From Virgibacillus litoralis (GTDB lineage Bacteria; Bacillota; Bacilli; Bacillales; Amphibacillaceae), in NCBI RefSeq assembly GCF_017873675.1, contig NZ_JAGGKK010000008.1, forward strand, positions 62,001 to 126,000: a DNA stretch of 64,000 nt, in the 5' to 3' direction. The notes beneath the pieces were generated by a model. That model was not told the DNA's origin, did no database searches, and worked only from the letters and a program-made list of their open reading frames with translations. Position numbers and translations under genes: made by a program. Positions within the stretch are counted from its first letter, which is position 1; each line of letters starts with the position of its first letter. Shown here piece by piece: positions 37,101 to 46,532 of this stretch.

Positions 37101-37389
37101 TATGCGTGGCACCAAGTTCATTTAGTAAATCTATCATATATTTAAAATATTCAACATGGCCACCCTGATAGGATGACATGGCAATCCCTTGTGCATCCTC
37201 CTGAATAGCTGCGTAGACAACTTCTTCTACTGAACGATTATGCCCAAGATGAATAACCTCTGCTCCACTTGCCTGAAGAATTCTTCGCATAATATTTATT
37301 GATGCATCATGTCCGTCATATAAACTTGATGCTGTTACAAAACGGACCGGATTTGTCGGTTTATACAGTTCTGGTTGTTCCATCATCAT
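34144..37389 (-). CDS. icmF: Fused isobutyryl-CoA mutase IcmF
   Basis: Adenosylcobalamin-dependent mutase of about 1,081 residues, interconverting isobutyryl-CoA and n-butyryl-CoA. Residues 10-145 are the B12-binding domain ([17 protein letters not shown]). About 200-430 is a MeaB-like GTPase chaperone: P-loop [13 protein letters not shown] near 204, [20 protein letters not shown], and NKFE where GTPases usually have NKxD. The mutase barrel follows from about 555 with [16 protein letters not shown]; Phe rather than the Tyr of methylmalonyl-CoA mutases is typical of IcmF. Several ATG codons are stacked after AAGGAGG; the first overlaps the tetR stop (TGATG). It is the last gene of the cluster; no clear terminator follows. 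Confidence 0.96.
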   Translation of the reverse strand: MMMEQPELYKPTNPVRFVTASSLYDGHDASINIMRRILQASGAEVIHLGHNRSVEEVVYAAIQEDAQGIAMSSYQGGHVEYFKYMIDLLNELGATHIKVYGGGGGTIIPREIKELHEYGVSWIFSPEDGRKYGLQGMINHMLEECDFLPPIDLKKDKDKLLTGERQAVARFITYMESNQKDHEEKQQVLKSLQSESNNAPVLGITGTGGAGKSSLTDELIRRFINEVPDKKVAIISIDPTKKKTGGALLGDRIRMNAIFTDRVYMRSLATRDSRSELSKAIQDVIDVVRASGYDFIIIETSGIGQGDAAITDVTDLSMYVMTAEFGAPSQLEKIDMIDFADFIVINKFEQKGSEDALNQVRKQYERSHMLFHQDKEKFPVFGTIASQFNDAGTNALFASLIDTLNEKHDWNNEISFERNIIAEKQNMIITNERRHYLREISTHVRNYHQNAKKQSDIARKLYQLEGAKEAVEDENTKKVIDQTFDQYEEKLDPTAKKSLEAWDETKERYSQDKLTFSIRDKEIEMDITTETLAGLKIPKVAFPKFSDWGERLEWLMKENVPGAFPFTAGVFPFKRKGEDPTRQFAGEGTPERTNRRFHYLSKGEEAKRLSTAFDSVTLYGEDPAPRPDIYGKVGESGVSICTLEDMKKLYDGFDLTDPKTSVSMTINGPAPIILAMFFNTAIDQQITKFKEENGRKPNQEEYEKLRDDTVSVVRGTVQADILKEDQGQNTCIFSTEFALRMMGDIQQYFIDKEVRNYYSVSISGYHIAEAGANPITQLAFTLANGFTYVEYYLSRGMDVNKFAQNLSFFFSNGLDPEYTVIGRVARRIWAVTMRDKYGANERAQKLKYHIQTSGRSLHAQEIDFNDIRTTLQALLAIQDNTNSLHTNAYDEAITTPTEGSVRRAMAIQMIINKEFGLTKNENSMQGSFIVEELTDLVEEAVLQEFEKMNDRGGVLGAMERQYQRGKIQEESLYYEGKKHSGDLPLVGVNTYLNPNPPSEDKIDSMELARASKEEKEHQINELHNFQGANEDKTEAALSKLKEVAASGGNIFVELMETVKVASLGQITNALYEVGGQYRRNM

Positions 37390-38036
37390 CAAGCCTCCTT
37401 ATCTTTTACTATTGTTCTGTCGATTGCTAGTGATGCCATTAAATAATGGATTTGACGATCAATATACTCTTTCAGGGTGAATTGTTTTTGCAGGACCCAC
37501 CGTCTGAATCCCCACATTTGTCCCTGTATGAAAATATTATTCGCCATTAATTCAGCATCCTGCTTGGAAATTTCATGTGGCAGGCATGTTACGATAACTT
37601 TTTCAAGCATGCCAACCATGTCCCGCTCTTTTTGCAGCACATATTCTTTAGTGTCCTTTTTCAGCGATTTTACTTCCTGGTACATGATAACTACTTCTTC
37701 CTGCATTTCATCCATTAAGTAAAAATAAGATTCAACGACTTTTTCCAGATTTGTAACAGATGGGTTCTCCAAATCAATTGCAGATTCAAGACGTTCATGA
37801 ACCTGCTCGTAAATGGCATCACATACAAGAAACAGCACATCTTCTTTTGTCCGAATGTACTCATAAAGTGTACCAATACTGAACCCAGACTCTTTTGCTA
37901 TTTCTCTTGTTGTCGTACGATGGAACCCTTTTTCTTTAAATAAGGTTATTGCACCCTTAATCATCTGGTTTCTGCGCTTTTCTACGAGTTCAGCATTTTT
38001 TACAGAAGAAAGGATTTGGTTTTGGTTCTGAGTCAT
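37389..38036 (-). CDS. TetR/AcrR family regulator
   Basis: A 215-residue one-component repressor. The N-terminal helix-turn-helix is about residues 25-68, [20 protein letters not shown] then [19 protein letters not shown]; the rest is a helical ligand domain. It overlaps meaB by ATGA and icmF by TGATG, so it belongs to the same transcript. It is the best candidate to control the surrounding acyl-CoA genes, probably with an acyl-CoA as inducer as in FadR. Candidate operators lie at 43980 and 46307. Which palindrome it binds is not shown. Confidence 0.92.
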   Translation of the reverse strand: MTQNQNQILSSVKNAELVEKRRNQMIKGAITLFKEKGFHRTTTREIAKESGFSIGTLYEYIRTKEDVLFLVCDAIYEQVHERLESAIDLENPSVTNLEKVVESYFYLMDEMQEEVVIMYQEVKSLKKDTKEYVLQKERDMVGMLEKVIVTCLPHEISKQDAELMANNIFIQGQMWGFRRWVLQKQFTLKEYIDRQIHYLMASLAIDRTIVKDKEA

Positions 38037-38959
38037 TTAGTGTCCCCCTTCCACTTTTCAAATAAGTCCTGCGCCAATTGGTATGGATCACTATTTGCCT
38101 CAATCGTTATGTCTGTCTCTTTGATATACTTTTTAACATCACGCCATATTTCTTCGCGGACCAATTCATACACTTCCAATTCCTGCTGCTGTATTCGGCG
38201 TTTTTTTCCTTCGTCAGTGCTGTATAAGTATTCATGATGCTGATTAATTTTTTCCCAAAGTTTATCGATACCTTTATTTTCTGTTGTAATGGTTTTAACG
38301 ATAGATGGTTCATGGTCACCTTTAGTTGTCATCATCACAAGCTCTTTCAGAAGTGCTTTCAGTTTCCCCACTCCTTGGAGATCTGCTTTATTAATGACAA
38401 ATAAATCAGCAATCTCCATGATTCCCGCTTTGAAAATCTGCAGGACATCACCACTGTTCGGTGTTAAAACTAGTGCCGTTGTATCAACGAGTTTCATAAT
38501 ATCAAGCTCAGATTGGCCAACACCAACCGTTTCCACCATCACAACGTCAAATCCATAAGCATCACAAATCCGCACCGCATCCTTTGTTGCCCGGGCTAAG
38601 CCTCCAAGACTGCCACGTGTTGCCATACTGCGGATGTAAACACCATCATCAGTAAAATGTTCATTCATCCGAACCCGATCACCAAGTAATGCACCACCAC
38701 TAAACGGACTTGTCGGATCAACCGCGATAATTGCTACAGTCTTTCCTTCATTACGGATGTGGGTAATTAAACGGTTCACAAGCGAGCTTTTCCCAGCACC
38801 AGGTGACCCTGTAATACCAACATAGCGCGCATGTTTTTTTATAGAAAATACATCACTTAGCATGGCAAGCTTATCAGGATGGTCATTTTCAACCATGGTG
38901 ATAGCCCGTGCCAATGCGCGTATATCCTTTTTTTTCATCCGTTCTACAAGATTGTGCAT
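38033..38959 (-). CDS. meaB: MeaB-type GTPase chaperone for B12-dependent acyl-CoA mutase
   Basis: G3E-family GTPase of 308 residues that loads and protects adenosylcobalamin in mutases. Walker A GITGSPGAGKSSLVNRLI near 49, [18 protein letters not shown] near 82, ETVGVGQSELDI near 148 and NKAD near 190. It is close to the GTPase domain inside IcmF, which should not need a separate partner; a free MeaB suggests either a second mutase elsewhere or a helper role here. Also called ArgK. It overlaps tetR by four bases. Confidence 0.93.
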   Translation of the reverse strand: MHNLVERMKKKDIRALARAITMVENDHPDKLAMLSDVFSIKKHARYVGITGSPGAGKSSLVNRLITHIRNEGKTVAIIAVDPTSPFSGGALLGDRVRMNEHFTDDGVYIRSMATRGSLGGLARATKDAVRICDAYGFDVVMVETVGVGQSELDIMKLVDTTALVLTPNSGDVLQIFKAGIMEIADLFVINKADLQGVGKLKALLKELVMMTTKGDHEPSIVKTITTENKGIDKLWEKINQHHEYLYSTDEGKKRRIQQQELEVYELVREEIWRDVKKYIKETDITIEANSDPYQLAQDLFEKWKGDTK

Positions 38960-39005
38960 GTGGTGGCATCCTTTCAGCTTGCTCGATATTGTAGTGTGCT
39001 TGCAC

Positions 39006-39334
39006 AGTGGTGCGGTTGCTTGAATTTGCTGGGTGCTCGCTTGAATTCGTGGTGCGGTCGCTCGAAATTGTGAACTTGAGCCGAAGTTTTGTGAACTTGA
39101 GCGGAAATCATGTTATCTTAAGCCGAATTTGTGACAACTTGAGCCAATGTGGTGCGGTCACTCGAAATTTCGGTTTGACCGCTCGATATCGTGGTGCGGT
39201 CGCTTGAATTTATGGCTCGACCGCTCGATATTGTGAACATCGGCGATCATTTTGTGAACTTCGAGCAAACCAATTGTGAACTTCGGCGTTTTTCTTGTGA
39301 ACTACGGCGAAGTCACTGTGAACATCGGCAAAAA
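39006..39334. repeat. Short-core repeat array 3, 21-bp period
   Basis: About 16 units in two alternating core types: GTGAACTTGAGCCGAA (also GTGAACATCGGC) and GGTGCGGTCGCTCGAAAT. Most repeat every 21 bp, with 18-22-bp exceptions. It fills the gap between acd and meaB, which are on the same strand, so it is probably transcribed within the operon. Confidence 0.85.
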
Positions 39335-39348
39335 CGCCATATTGTTAG

Positions 39349-40488
39349 CTATTTCGTCAGCATCCGCCCGATAACCATACGTTGAACTTCATTTGTTCCT
39401 TCGTAAATTTGCGTAATTTTCGCGTCACGCATATAGCGTTCCACTGGATAGTCTTTTGTGTAGCCATAGCCGCCAAATACCTGAACCGCTTCGACTGTTA
39501 TGCGCATTGCTGCATCTCCGGCGAAAAGTTTTGACATAGCAGATGCTTTTCCATAGGGTTGCCCCTCTGATTCCAGCCATGCAGCCTGATAAGTTAATAG
39601 ACGGGATGCTTCGACTTCTGTTGCCATATCGGCTAGCTTAAATGAAATACCTTGGTTCGCTGCAATTGGCTTACCGAACTGTTCGCGTTCTTTTGCATAG
39701 TCAACAGATGCATCCAATGCACCCTGGGCAATTCCCAGTGCCTGTGCTGCGATTCCGTTACGACCTCCATCGAGTGTGGTCATTGCAATTTTAAATCCGT
39801 CTCCTTCAGCACCAAGCATATTTTCTTTTGGTATACGGCAGTTTTCAAAAATAAGTTCGGTAGTTGGTGATGAACGAATTCCGAGCTTCTTCTCTTTTTT
39901 ACCGAATGTGAATCCTTCTGTTCCTTTTTCAACGATGAAGGCACTAATCCCTTTATGCTTAGCATCACTGTCTGTTTTTGCAAAAACAATATATATATCT
40001 GCAACACCACCGTTTGTAATCCACACTTTATTACCATTTAAAACGTAATGGTCTCCGTCTTCTTTTGCCACGGTTTTCATAGATACAACGTCACTGCCGG
40101 CACCAGGCTCAGATAATGCATATGCTCCTAATGCCTCACCAGTTGCCAGGCGATATAGGAATGTTTTCTTTTGCTCTTCATTTCCGTATTTATAAATTGG
40201 CCAGCTTGCAAGCGATAGATGTGCCGATAATGTAACACCTGTTGATGCACAAACACGTGATAACTCCTCAACTGCAATTACATAGCTTACATAGTCTGCG
40301 CCGATTCCACCGTACTCTTCCGGCCATGGAATTCCTGTCAGGCCAAGTTCAGCCATTTTGTCGAAAATATCACGGTCAAAGCGCTCTTCTTCATCACGCT
40401 CAGCAGCAGTTGGTTCTACATCTTTTTTTGCAAAGTCTCGGACCATTTTACGCAGCATTTCTTGTTCGTCTGTTAGTTGAAAATTCAT
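39349..40488 (-). CDS. Acyl-CoA dehydrogenase (second copy in transcript)
   Basis: FAD-dependent dehydrogenase of 379 residues oxidising acyl-CoA to trans-2-enoyl-CoA and passing electrons to ETF. Signatures: [17 protein letters not shown] near 123, [19 protein letters not shown], and the FAD/catalytic region [20 protein letters not shown] with the base Glu in IYEGTNEVQ. It resembles short-chain or branched-chain enzymes, which fits isobutyryl/butyryl-CoA flux with icmF. It lies 15 bp after the neighbouring acd and is clearly a paralogue of it. Exact chain specificity cannot be read. Confidence 0.95.
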   Translation of the reverse strand: MNFQLTDEQEMLRKMVRDFAKKDVEPTAAERDEEERFDRDIFDKMAELGLTGIPWPEEYGGIGADYVSYVIAVEELSRVCASTGVTLSAHLSLASWPIYKYGNEEQKKTFLYRLATGEALGAYALSEPGAGSDVVSMKTVAKEDGDHYVLNGNKVWITNGGVADIYIVFAKTDSDAKHKGISAFIVEKGTEGFTFGKKEKKLGIRSSPTTELIFENCRIPKENMLGAEGDGFKIAMTTLDGGRNGIAAQALGIAQGALDASVDYAKEREQFGKPIAANQGISFKLADMATEVEASRLLTYQAAWLESEGQPYGKASAMSKLFAGDAAMRITVEAVQVFGGYGYTKDYPVERYMRDAKITQIYEGTNEVQRMVIGRMLTK

Positions 40489-40503
40489 AATCTGTTGTCC
40501 TCC

Positions 40504-41646
40504 TTAGTCTTTTAAAAGGTTTTTAGCTATTACAATATGCTGTATTTCGTTCGTTCCTTCATAGATTTCGGTTACTTTGGCATCACGGAATAAGCGCTCT
40601 ACCGGATAATCCTCAGTATAGCCATATCCACCATACACCTGGACAGCTTCGATTGCGGCTTTTCTAGCAGTTTTGGACGCATACATTTTTGCCATCGATG
40701 CCTCCTTGTTGCACGGTATATTGCGTTCCACTAGTGATGCAACGTTATAGACTAATAGTTTTGCAGCTTCGACTTCTGTTGCCATATCAGCTATTTTAAA
40801 TGATATACCCTGATTTTGCGAGATTGGCTTGCCGAATTGTTCGCGTTCTTTTGCATATGCGGTTGCATGCTCGACAGCAGCTTCACCAATTCCCAGTGCT
40901 TGTGCAGCAATCCCAATGCGGCCGACATTCAGGTTCGCCATAGCGATTTTAAAGCCGTCACCTTCATTGCCAAGAAGCTGTTCTTTTGGAATGACACAAT
41001 TATCAAAACTTAATGGCACCGTACTTGATCCATGCAGACCCATTTTCTTTTCAGCCTTGCCAATCACAAATCCCGGTGTATCCTTTTCAATTATAAACGC
41101 ACTGACACCTTTCGCGCCTGCTTCATCACTTGTACGGGCAAACGTAATAAATGTATCAGCCGCTCCGCCATTTGTAATAAACATCTTTGAGCCATTTAAA
41201 ATATAGTTATCGCCATCTTTTTTTGCTCGTGTTTTCAGGTTTGCAACATCAGATCCTGCACCTGGTTCGGTAACTGCAAAAGCGCCAAGAAACTCGCCTG
41301 ATGCCAATTTCGGCAGATAGTATTTCTTTTGCTCATCAGTTCCAAAATATAAAATTGGATTTGTACCAACAGATGTGTGCACTGATAAAATAACACCGAT
41401 TGTTGCGCTGACCTTTGAAAGCTCGTTAATGGCAATAATATAGGATGTGTAATCCATCCCGGCACCACCGTACTCTTCTGGAATAGGAATCCCCATCAAT
41501 CCGAGCTCACCCATTCTTTCGATAATTTCTTTTGGAAAGCGGTCTTCTTGTTCCATTCTCTCTATTTCTGGCTGTACTTCTTTTTGGGCAAAATCCTGAA
41601 CCATTTTGCGCATCATTTCCTGTTCGTCGGAAAAATTAAGATTCAT
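40504..41646 (-). CDS. Acyl-CoA dehydrogenase (first copy in transcript)
   Basis: A 380-residue paralogue of the next gene, with [59 protein letters not shown] and the catalytic Glu in EIYEGTNEIQHI. It is probably the counterpart of B. subtilis acdA, which sits beside fadF. The two copies in tandem imply split chain-length or branching preferences. SD GGGGGG precedes ATG. The 36-bp gap after hbd points to one transcript. Confidence 0.95.
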   Translation of the reverse strand: MNLNFSDEQEMMRKMVQDFAQKEVQPEIERMEQEDRFPKEIIERMGELGLMGIPIPEEYGGAGMDYTSYIIAINELSKVSATIGVILSVHTSVGTNPILYFGTDEQKKYYLPKLASGEFLGAFAVTEPGAGSDVANLKTRAKKDGDNYILNGSKMFITNGGAADTFITFARTSDEAGAKGVSAFIIEKDTPGFVIGKAEKKMGLHGSSTVPLSFDNCVIPKEQLLGNEGDGFKIAMANLNVGRIGIAAQALGIGEAAVEHATAYAKEREQFGKPISQNQGISFKIADMATEVEAAKLLVYNVASLVERNIPCNKEASMAKMYASKTARKAAIEAVQVYGGYGYTEDYPVERLFRDAKVTEIYEGTNEIQHIVIAKNLLKD

Positions 41647-41682
41647 TCTAAATGCCCCCCTTCCTGTTTTTCTTGGTAGTTT

Positions 41683-42531
41683 TTAATACTGATAGAATCC
41701 TCTGCCTGATTTCTTACCTAACCAGCCAGCTTTTACATATTTTCTAAGTAATGGACATGGACGGTATTTGCTGTCGCCATACCCTTCATGCAGCACTTCC
41801 ATAATATATAAGCATGTATCTAGGCCGATAAAGTCTGCCAGTGTTAATGGGCCCATTGGATGATTCATACCAAGTTTCATTACTGTATCTATGTCCTCTG
41901 CTGAGGCTACTCCTTCATGTAATGAAAAGATTGCTTCATTAATCATCGGCATAAGAATACGGTTTGCGGCAAAACCTGGTGAGTCGTTTACTTCTACTGG
42001 GCTTTTTGATAGTTTGTTCGTCATATCCTCAACTGTCTGATAGGTTTCGTCGCTTGTCTGTAATCCACGGATAATTTCAACAAGCTTCATCACGGGAACA
42101 GGATTCATAAAATGCATCCCGATTACTTGTTCAGGTCGGTTTGTCGCTGCTGCAATTTCGGTAATCGGTAGTGATGACGTATTGGTAGCAAGGATTGCAT
42201 GCTTTGGTGCAATTGCATCAAGCTCACCGAAAACTTTTGTTTTTACATCCATGTTTTCAACAATTGCTTCAATTACGAAATCACGTGATTGTGCATCCTG
42301 TAAATCAGAGGATGGTGTTAGTCTGTTTAGTGTTTCTGTTTTATCTGATTCACTGATTCGTTCTTTGTCTACAGCCCGTGTTAAGAGCTTTTCAATGTTT
42401 ATCATGCCTTTTTCAAGTGCTTCTTTGTTCATATCATTTAACAGGACGTCAAATCCTGATTGTGCAAAAACCTGGGCAATTCCTGCGCCCATCTGTCCTG
42501 CACCGATTACCATAACTTTATTAATTGCCAT
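41683..42531 (-). CDS. 3-hydroxybutyryl-CoA dehydrogenase
   Basis: NAD(P)-dependent oxidation or reduction at C3 of acyl-CoA (282 residues). Rossmann motif [20 protein letters not shown] at the start, [13 protein letters not shown] near 112 and the catalytic His in [17 protein letters not shown] near 138; [17 protein letters not shown] and the C-terminal [13 protein letters not shown] follow. Similar to MmgB/Hbd. The open frame runs 46 codons upstream, but that part is translated repeat; the ATG at 42531 has AAGGAGGAACC and is the real start. Confidence 0.95.
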   Translation of the reverse strand: MAINKVMVIGAGQMGAGIAQVFAQSGFDVLLNDMNKEALEKGMINIEKLLTRAVDKERISESDKTETLNRLTPSSDLQDAQSRDFVIEAIVENMDVKTKVFGELDAIAPKHAILATNTSSLPITEIAAATNRPEQVIGMHFMNPVPVMKLVEIIRGLQTSDETYQTVEDMTNKLSKSPVEVNDSPGFAANRILMPMINEAIFSLHEGVASAEDIDTVMKLGMNHPMGPLTLADFIGLDTCLYIMEVLHEGYGDSKYRPCPLLRKYVKAGWLGKKSGRGFYQY

Positions 42532-42570
42532 GATGTAGGTTCCTCCTTCATCTTGATTGATTAAATTGTT

Positions 42571-42671
42571 GTGAACTTCAGCCGGGAAGTTGTGAACTTG
42601 AGCCGGATTTGTGACAATTTGAGCCGATTTCGTGTGAACTTGAGCCAAATTTGCGTCCGTTTGAGCCAAAC
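42571..42671. repeat. Short-core repeat array 3b
   Basis: Five units of the array-3 core, GTGAACTTGAGCCGGAT and variants, at 19-21-bp spacing, filling the gap between thl and hbd. Minus-strand translation gives AQVHT/AQIVT-like heptads. Its last unit ends a few bases before the thl stop codon, so it may have spread up to the gene edge. Confidence 0.85.
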
Positions 42672-42677
42672 TTCCGA

Positions 42678-43865
42678 TTATTGCTTCGGTACTTCAATTA
42701 GCATTGCGTCACCTTGACCGCCGCCACTGCAAATTGCTGCAATTCCGATTCCGCCGCCTTGACGTTTCAGTTCATGGATTAATGTCAAAATAATGCGTGC
42801 ACCACTTGCGCCAATTGGATGCCCAAGTGCTACTGCTCCACCATTTACATTCACTTTTTCCGGATCGATGCCAGCGATTTCACCACTTGCTAGTGAAACA
42901 GCTGCAAATGCTTCGTTAATTTCAAATAAGTCAATGTCATCTTTGGAATAGCCCGTTTTTTCTAGCAGTTTGTTAATAACAAGTCCTGGCGTTTGCGGGA
43001 AATCTTTTGCTTCAACGGCAACTTCTGCGTGACCAAGTACTGTTGCCATCGGAGTTTTACCAAGCTTTTCAGCCTTTTCATCTGACATTACAACAAATGC
43101 GCAAGCGCCGTCATTTACGCCAGGTGCGTTACCAGCAGTAATTGTACCGTTTTTATCAAACGCAGGGCGTAAACTAGCTAAACGCTCCACACTTGTATCT
43201 TTACGTGGTGCTTCATCTGTATCAACAACAATTGGATCACCTTTGCGCTGCGGCACTTCCACCGATACGATTTCCTCTGCAAATTTTCCATCCTCAATTG
43301 CTTTCACAGCACGTTGATGACTGCGGTATGACCACTCATCCTGTGCTTCTCTCGTCAAATTGTATTCGTCAGCTGTGCTGTTTCCATAATTGCCCATGTG
43401 CACACCTTCGAAAGAGCATGTTAGGCCGTCATGGACCATCATATCTTTTACTTTTTTGTCTCCCATACGGTTGCCCCAACGAGCATCCGGGAGCAAATAT
43501 GGTGCGTTGCTCATGCTCTCCATGCCACCAGCAACAATGACATCCTCATCACCCAGACGAATAAGCTGATCAGCAAGCGTTACACTGCGTAATCCTGATG
43601 CACAAACTTTGTTGATTGTTTCTGTTTTTACATTCCAGGGAATTCCTGCTTCACGAGCTGCTTGACGTGAAGGGATTTGCCCTTGGCCACCTTGCAAAAC
43701 GCTTCCCATAATTACTTCATCGATTTCTTTTTCATCAAGACCTGCACGATTTAAAGATTCGCGAATTGCTTTCCCACCAAGCTGTGATGCTGTGAAAGGC
43801 TTTAGTCCTCCTCCAAATTTACCAAATGGTGTTCTTGCTCCAGACACGATAACTGTTTTTCGCAT
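42678..43865 (-). CDS. Acetyl-CoA acetyltransferase (thiolase)
   Basis: A 395-residue thiolase, cleaving 3-ketoacyl-CoA or condensing two acetyl-CoA. Nucleophile Cys in [13 protein letters not shown] near 88, the [10 protein letters not shown] motif near 348 and the acid-base Cys in [14 protein letters not shown] near 378. First gene of the thl-hbd-acd-acd-meaB-tetR-icmF transcript. A cre-like site and a TetR-type palindrome lie just upstream. Confidence 0.96.
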   Translation of the reverse strand: MRKTVIVSGARTPFGKFGGGLKPFTASQLGGKAIRESLNRAGLDEKEIDEVIMGSVLQGGQGQIPSRQAAREAGIPWNVKTETINKVCASGLRSVTLADQLIRLGDEDVIVAGGMESMSNAPYLLPDARWGNRMGDKKVKDMMVHDGLTCSFEGVHMGNYGNSTADEYNLTREAQDEWSYRSHQRAVKAIEDGKFAEEIVSVEVPQRKGDPIVVDTDEAPRKDTSVERLASLRPAFDKNGTITAGNAPGVNDGACAFVVMSDEKAEKLGKTPMATVLGHAEVAVEAKDFPQTPGLVINKLLEKTGYSKDDIDLFEINEAFAAVSLASGEIAGIDPEKVNVNGGAVALGHPIGASGARIILTLIHELKRQGGGIGIAAICSGGGQGDAMLIEVPKQ

Positions 43866-43905
43866 ACACTCAACATCCTTTCAAAGATAGATTTATAGGT
43901 TAACT

Positions 43906-43919
43906 TGTTAACGCTTTCT
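43906..43919 (-). promoter_or_regulatory. CcpA catabolite-repression (cre) site
   Basis: On the minus strand AGAAAGCGTTAACA matches the consensus TGWAANCGNTNWCA at 13 of 14 positions (first T is A). It lies 41-54 bp upstream of the thl start codon, a position that would block transcription when glucose is available. Fatty-acid and propionate-type operons of Bacillus are commonly CcpA-repressed. Confidence 0.65.
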
Positions 43920-43979
43920 AAAATAATTATTAAAAAACAGACTGCTCTTGCTCTTGAAATGTCCTGATTCATTATTCGA

Positions 43980-43995
43980 TTGAACGCTCGCTCAA
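43980..43995. promoter_or_regulatory. TetR-type operator palindrome upstream of thl
   Basis: TTGAACG-CT-CGCTCAA is an inverted repeat with one mismatch between arms. TTGARCG-NN-CGYTCAA is a form often seen for TetR-family regulators of acyl-CoA metabolism. It is on the promoter side of the operon that carries a tetR gene. Confidence 0.6.
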
Positions 43996-44004
43996 TCTGT
44001 TTCC

Positions 44005-44036
44005 GAAAAAGTAGAGGGGCAGTTATACCCCTCTAT
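44005..44036 (-). terminator. Terminator after fadF
   Basis: On the minus strand TAGAGGGG pairs exactly with CCCCTCTA around an eight-base loop and is followed by CTTTTTC. Confidence 0.8.
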
Positions 44037-44044
44037 TATTTAAG

Positions 44045-44080
44045 CAAGTAAGTGCAACTAAGGCTCTCGCCAAGTTTTTT
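44045..44080. repeat. Bipartite palindromic repeat, copy F (partial)
   Basis: The linker AAGTGCAACTAAGG is intact and leads into CTCTCGCCAAGTTTTTTAA; the left palindrome and most of the right hairpin are missing. Its end coincides with the fadF stop codon, so the element may have supplied the last codons or the stop. Confidence 0.6.
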
Positions 44081-46190
44081 AAGCTGTTTTTGCTTCATCT
44101 TCAATGAATACGGATAGTGCGAGAATTTCTGCTACATCTAATGTACTAATATCTTCATCAACTTCTTTTGCTTTTGTACCGTCACTTAACATCGTCAGAC
44201 AGAATGGACAAGCACTGGAAATCATAGTTGATTGAGTTTCCATTGCCTGTTCTGTACGGGCAACATTAATCCGGTTACCAGTTGTTTCCTCGGTCCACAT
44301 CAGACCTCCACCTGCACCACAGCACATGCCATTTTCTTTATTGCGCTGCATTTCTACCAATTCAAGACCTGGAATAGATTTTAAAATTTCACGTGGTGGG
44401 TCATAAACACCATTGTATCTTCCCAAGTAACATGAGTCATGGTATGTTAGCTTTTGGTTGATTTCACGTTTTGGTTCAAGCTTACCATTCATCACCATGT
44501 CATAGAGCATTTGTGTGTGGTGATAAACTTCTGCCTCAAAACCGAAATCAGGGTATTCATTTTTGAAAATATTATATGCGTGTGGATCGATAGTTACGAT
44601 CTTGGTCACACCATTTTTCTCAAATTCTTTAATATTTTTCTCAGCAATTTCCTGGAATAGGAATTCATTACCGATACGGCGTGCCGTGTCGCCTGAGTTT
44701 GTTTCTTTATTACCTAAGATTGCAAAGTTGATTCCTGCTTTGTTCATTAACTTGGCAAATGCTAGGGCGATTTTTTGGCTTCGGTTGTCAAATGAGCCCA
44801 TTGAACTTACCCAGAAAAGATATTCGAATTCTTTATCTTCTTTTTTCAATTCTTTTACTGTTGGAATGTATGCTTCTTCATCAAGTTCACGCCACTTGAT
44901 ACGGTCTTTTTTAGATAGTCCCCATGGGTTACCTTGACGCTCTATGTTCATAACCGCACGTTGAGCATCCGGATCCATTTTACCTTCTGTCATAACAAGG
45001 TAACGGCGCATATCAATAATTGTGCCAACATGTTCGTTATTTACCGGGCAAGCATCCTCACAGTTACGGCATGTCGTACAGCCTGAAAGTTCTTCAGCAG
45101 TGATAACATCACCGATTAGGCTTGCACTTTCCATACCCGCTGCTGCTTCATTCGCTCCTGCACTTGCAGCTTGGTTCCCATTGGTATTTGAAAATGCATA
45201 AGAAGGTACCCAAGGCGAATTACCTGTAACTGCTGCACCCCTTTCCGTTAAATGATCACGAACTTTGATCATGATATCCATCGGTGACAGCATTTTACCT
45301 GTTCCAGATGCCGGACATACATCAGTACAACGTCCGCACTCAACACATGCATAAAAGTCAATCATCTGATGCTGTTCAAAATCTTCTACTTTTCCAACAC
45401 CGAATGAAATCTCATCTTCATTTTCTTCTTCATCCATGTCGAAGTCTATTTTTTTCAATTTCCCTGGCACACGTTTGCTTAAAAATACGTTAATTGGTGC
45501 TGCTATTAAGTGTGCGTGTTTTGACTGTGGTACATAAACCAAGAATGTTAGAATCGTAATCGTATGAATCCACCAAAACACATAGAATAATACTATTGCA
45601 GCCGTTTGTGGTAACCAGCTAAATGCTCCTGCTATTAAACTAGCAATAGGCTCGGTCCATGTTAATCCTTCACCATGCCAGATTAAAGCCATTCCGTTGC
45701 CTGCCAAAACAGATACCATTAATGTTCCAATAAAAATTAAAACAAGTCCTGCCTTAAAGCCGCGCTTAAGTCGAACGATTTTTTCTACATAACGACGGTG
45801 AAACGCCCATACAACAGCAACCAATATCATCAACGTTACAAGTTCCTGGAAAAATGTAAATCCTGCATAGAAAGGCCCGAATGGTAAATGACTTCCTGGC
45901 GCCAATCCTCTGATAAACATATCAATCGCACCAAATTGCACAAGGATGAAACCGTAGAACATCATAACGTGAATAGTCCCGGATTTTTTATCCTTCAATA
46001 GTTTCGATTGACCAAAAACGATTTTTCCTATTCGACGGAACCGTTCTTTAAAATCACGATCAAACTCAGATTTTTTACCGAGTTTAATATACGAAATACG
46101 TGTTGCTACAACTCTAGCGAATAAATACAAACCATAGATGACTATTGCTAGAAATGCTAGCAAATTAATCAATAAAAACGTGTCCATCAT
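44079..46190 (-). CDS. fadF: Membrane iron-sulfur oxidoreductase FadF
   Basis: A 703-residue protein, close in length to B. subtilis FadF (YwjF). Four or five N-terminal membrane helices in the first 230 residues resemble NarI/HdrE-type cytochrome segments. Two ferredoxin motifs follow, CVECGRCTDVCPASGTGK near 295 and CTTCRNCEDACPVNNEH near 390, then two CCG-type cysteine-rich domains (HDSCYLGRYNGVYDPP and GMCCGAGGGLMW). It probably passes electrons from acyl-CoA dehydrogenases through ETF to quinone; that role is inferred from context and family. ATG at 46190 follows AAAGGAGG. It is separately transcribed from the thl operon. Confidence 0.92.
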   Translation of the reverse strand: MMDTFLLINLLAFLAIVIYGLYLFARVVATRISYIKLGKKSEFDRDFKERFRRIGKIVFGQSKLLKDKKSGTIHVMMFYGFILVQFGAIDMFIRGLAPGSHLPFGPFYAGFTFFQELVTLMILVAVVWAFHRRYVEKIVRLKRGFKAGLVLIFIGTLMVSVLAGNGMALIWHGEGLTWTEPIASLIAGAFSWLPQTAAIVLFYVFWWIHTITILTFLVYVPQSKHAHLIAAPINVFLSKRVPGKLKKIDFDMDEEENEDEISFGVGKVEDFEQHQMIDFYACVECGRCTDVCPASGTGKMLSPMDIMIKVRDHLTERGAAVTGNSPWVPSYAFSNTNGNQAASAGANEAAAGMESASLIGDVITAEELSGCTTCRNCEDACPVNNEHVGTIIDMRRYLVMTEGKMDPDAQRAVMNIERQGNPWGLSKKDRIKWRELDEEAYIPTVKELKKEDKEFEYLFWVSSMGSFDNRSQKIALAFAKLMNKAGINFAILGNKETNSGDTARRIGNEFLFQEIAEKNIKEFEKNGVTKIVTIDPHAYNIFKNEYPDFGFEAEVYHHTQMLYDMVMNGKLEPKREINQKLTYHDSCYLGRYNGVYDPPREILKSIPGLELVEMQRNKENGMCCGAGGGLMWTEETTGNRINVARTEQAMETQSTMISSACPFCLTMLSDGTKAKEVDEDISTLDVAEILALSVFIEDEAKTA

Positions 46191-46296
46191 TCGCTCCTCC
46201 TTTTGTCTTAGTATAACGAAAAATGATAGCGATTGCATTATTTATAAAAAAATATAGATGCACACCGCCACAATTTTTTAAGTTTTATATACTAAT

Positions 46297-46325
46297 ACTT
46301 TATATGTGAATGATCATTCAGTCAA
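46297..46325 (-). promoter_or_regulatory. fadF promoter with a FadR-like operator in the spacer
   Basis: On the minus strand -35 TTGACT, 17 bp, -10 TAAAGT. The spacer contains the perfect palindrome TGAATGATCATTCA (46307-46320). B. subtilis FadR recognises TGAATGA-NTAN-TCATTCA; here the same half-sites abut directly without the four-base centre. A repressor bound there would cover the promoter. The leader to the start codon is about 100 nt. Confidence 0.7.
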
Positions 46326-46495
46326 CTTATTTTTAGGGAGATGTGATAATTGTCATAATTATTATCTTTCTGTATACATAAAAATAATATTACAGTTGAT
46401 GCCACTTTTTTGGGTTCAGGAACAATTGTAGTTATAGAAATATGCACTCCCCCCTTATGTCACAATTTTTATTCCAGTTACCATCGTACTCAATA

Positions 46496-46528
46496 TAAAA
46501 AACTTGCAGGGGCCTTAACCCCTGCAAG
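46496..46528 (-). terminator. Terminator after argS
   Basis: On the minus strand CTTGCAGGGG pairs exactly with CCCCTGCAAG around a six-base loop, followed by six T residues. Confidence 0.92.
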
Positions 46529-46532
46529 CAGC

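Noticed and set aside
42532-42669. N-terminal extension of the 3-hydroxybutyryl-CoA dehydrogenase
   Set aside because: The extra 46 codons are translated repeat units. The internal ATG has a strong AAGGAGGAACC site and starts directly before the Rossmann motif.
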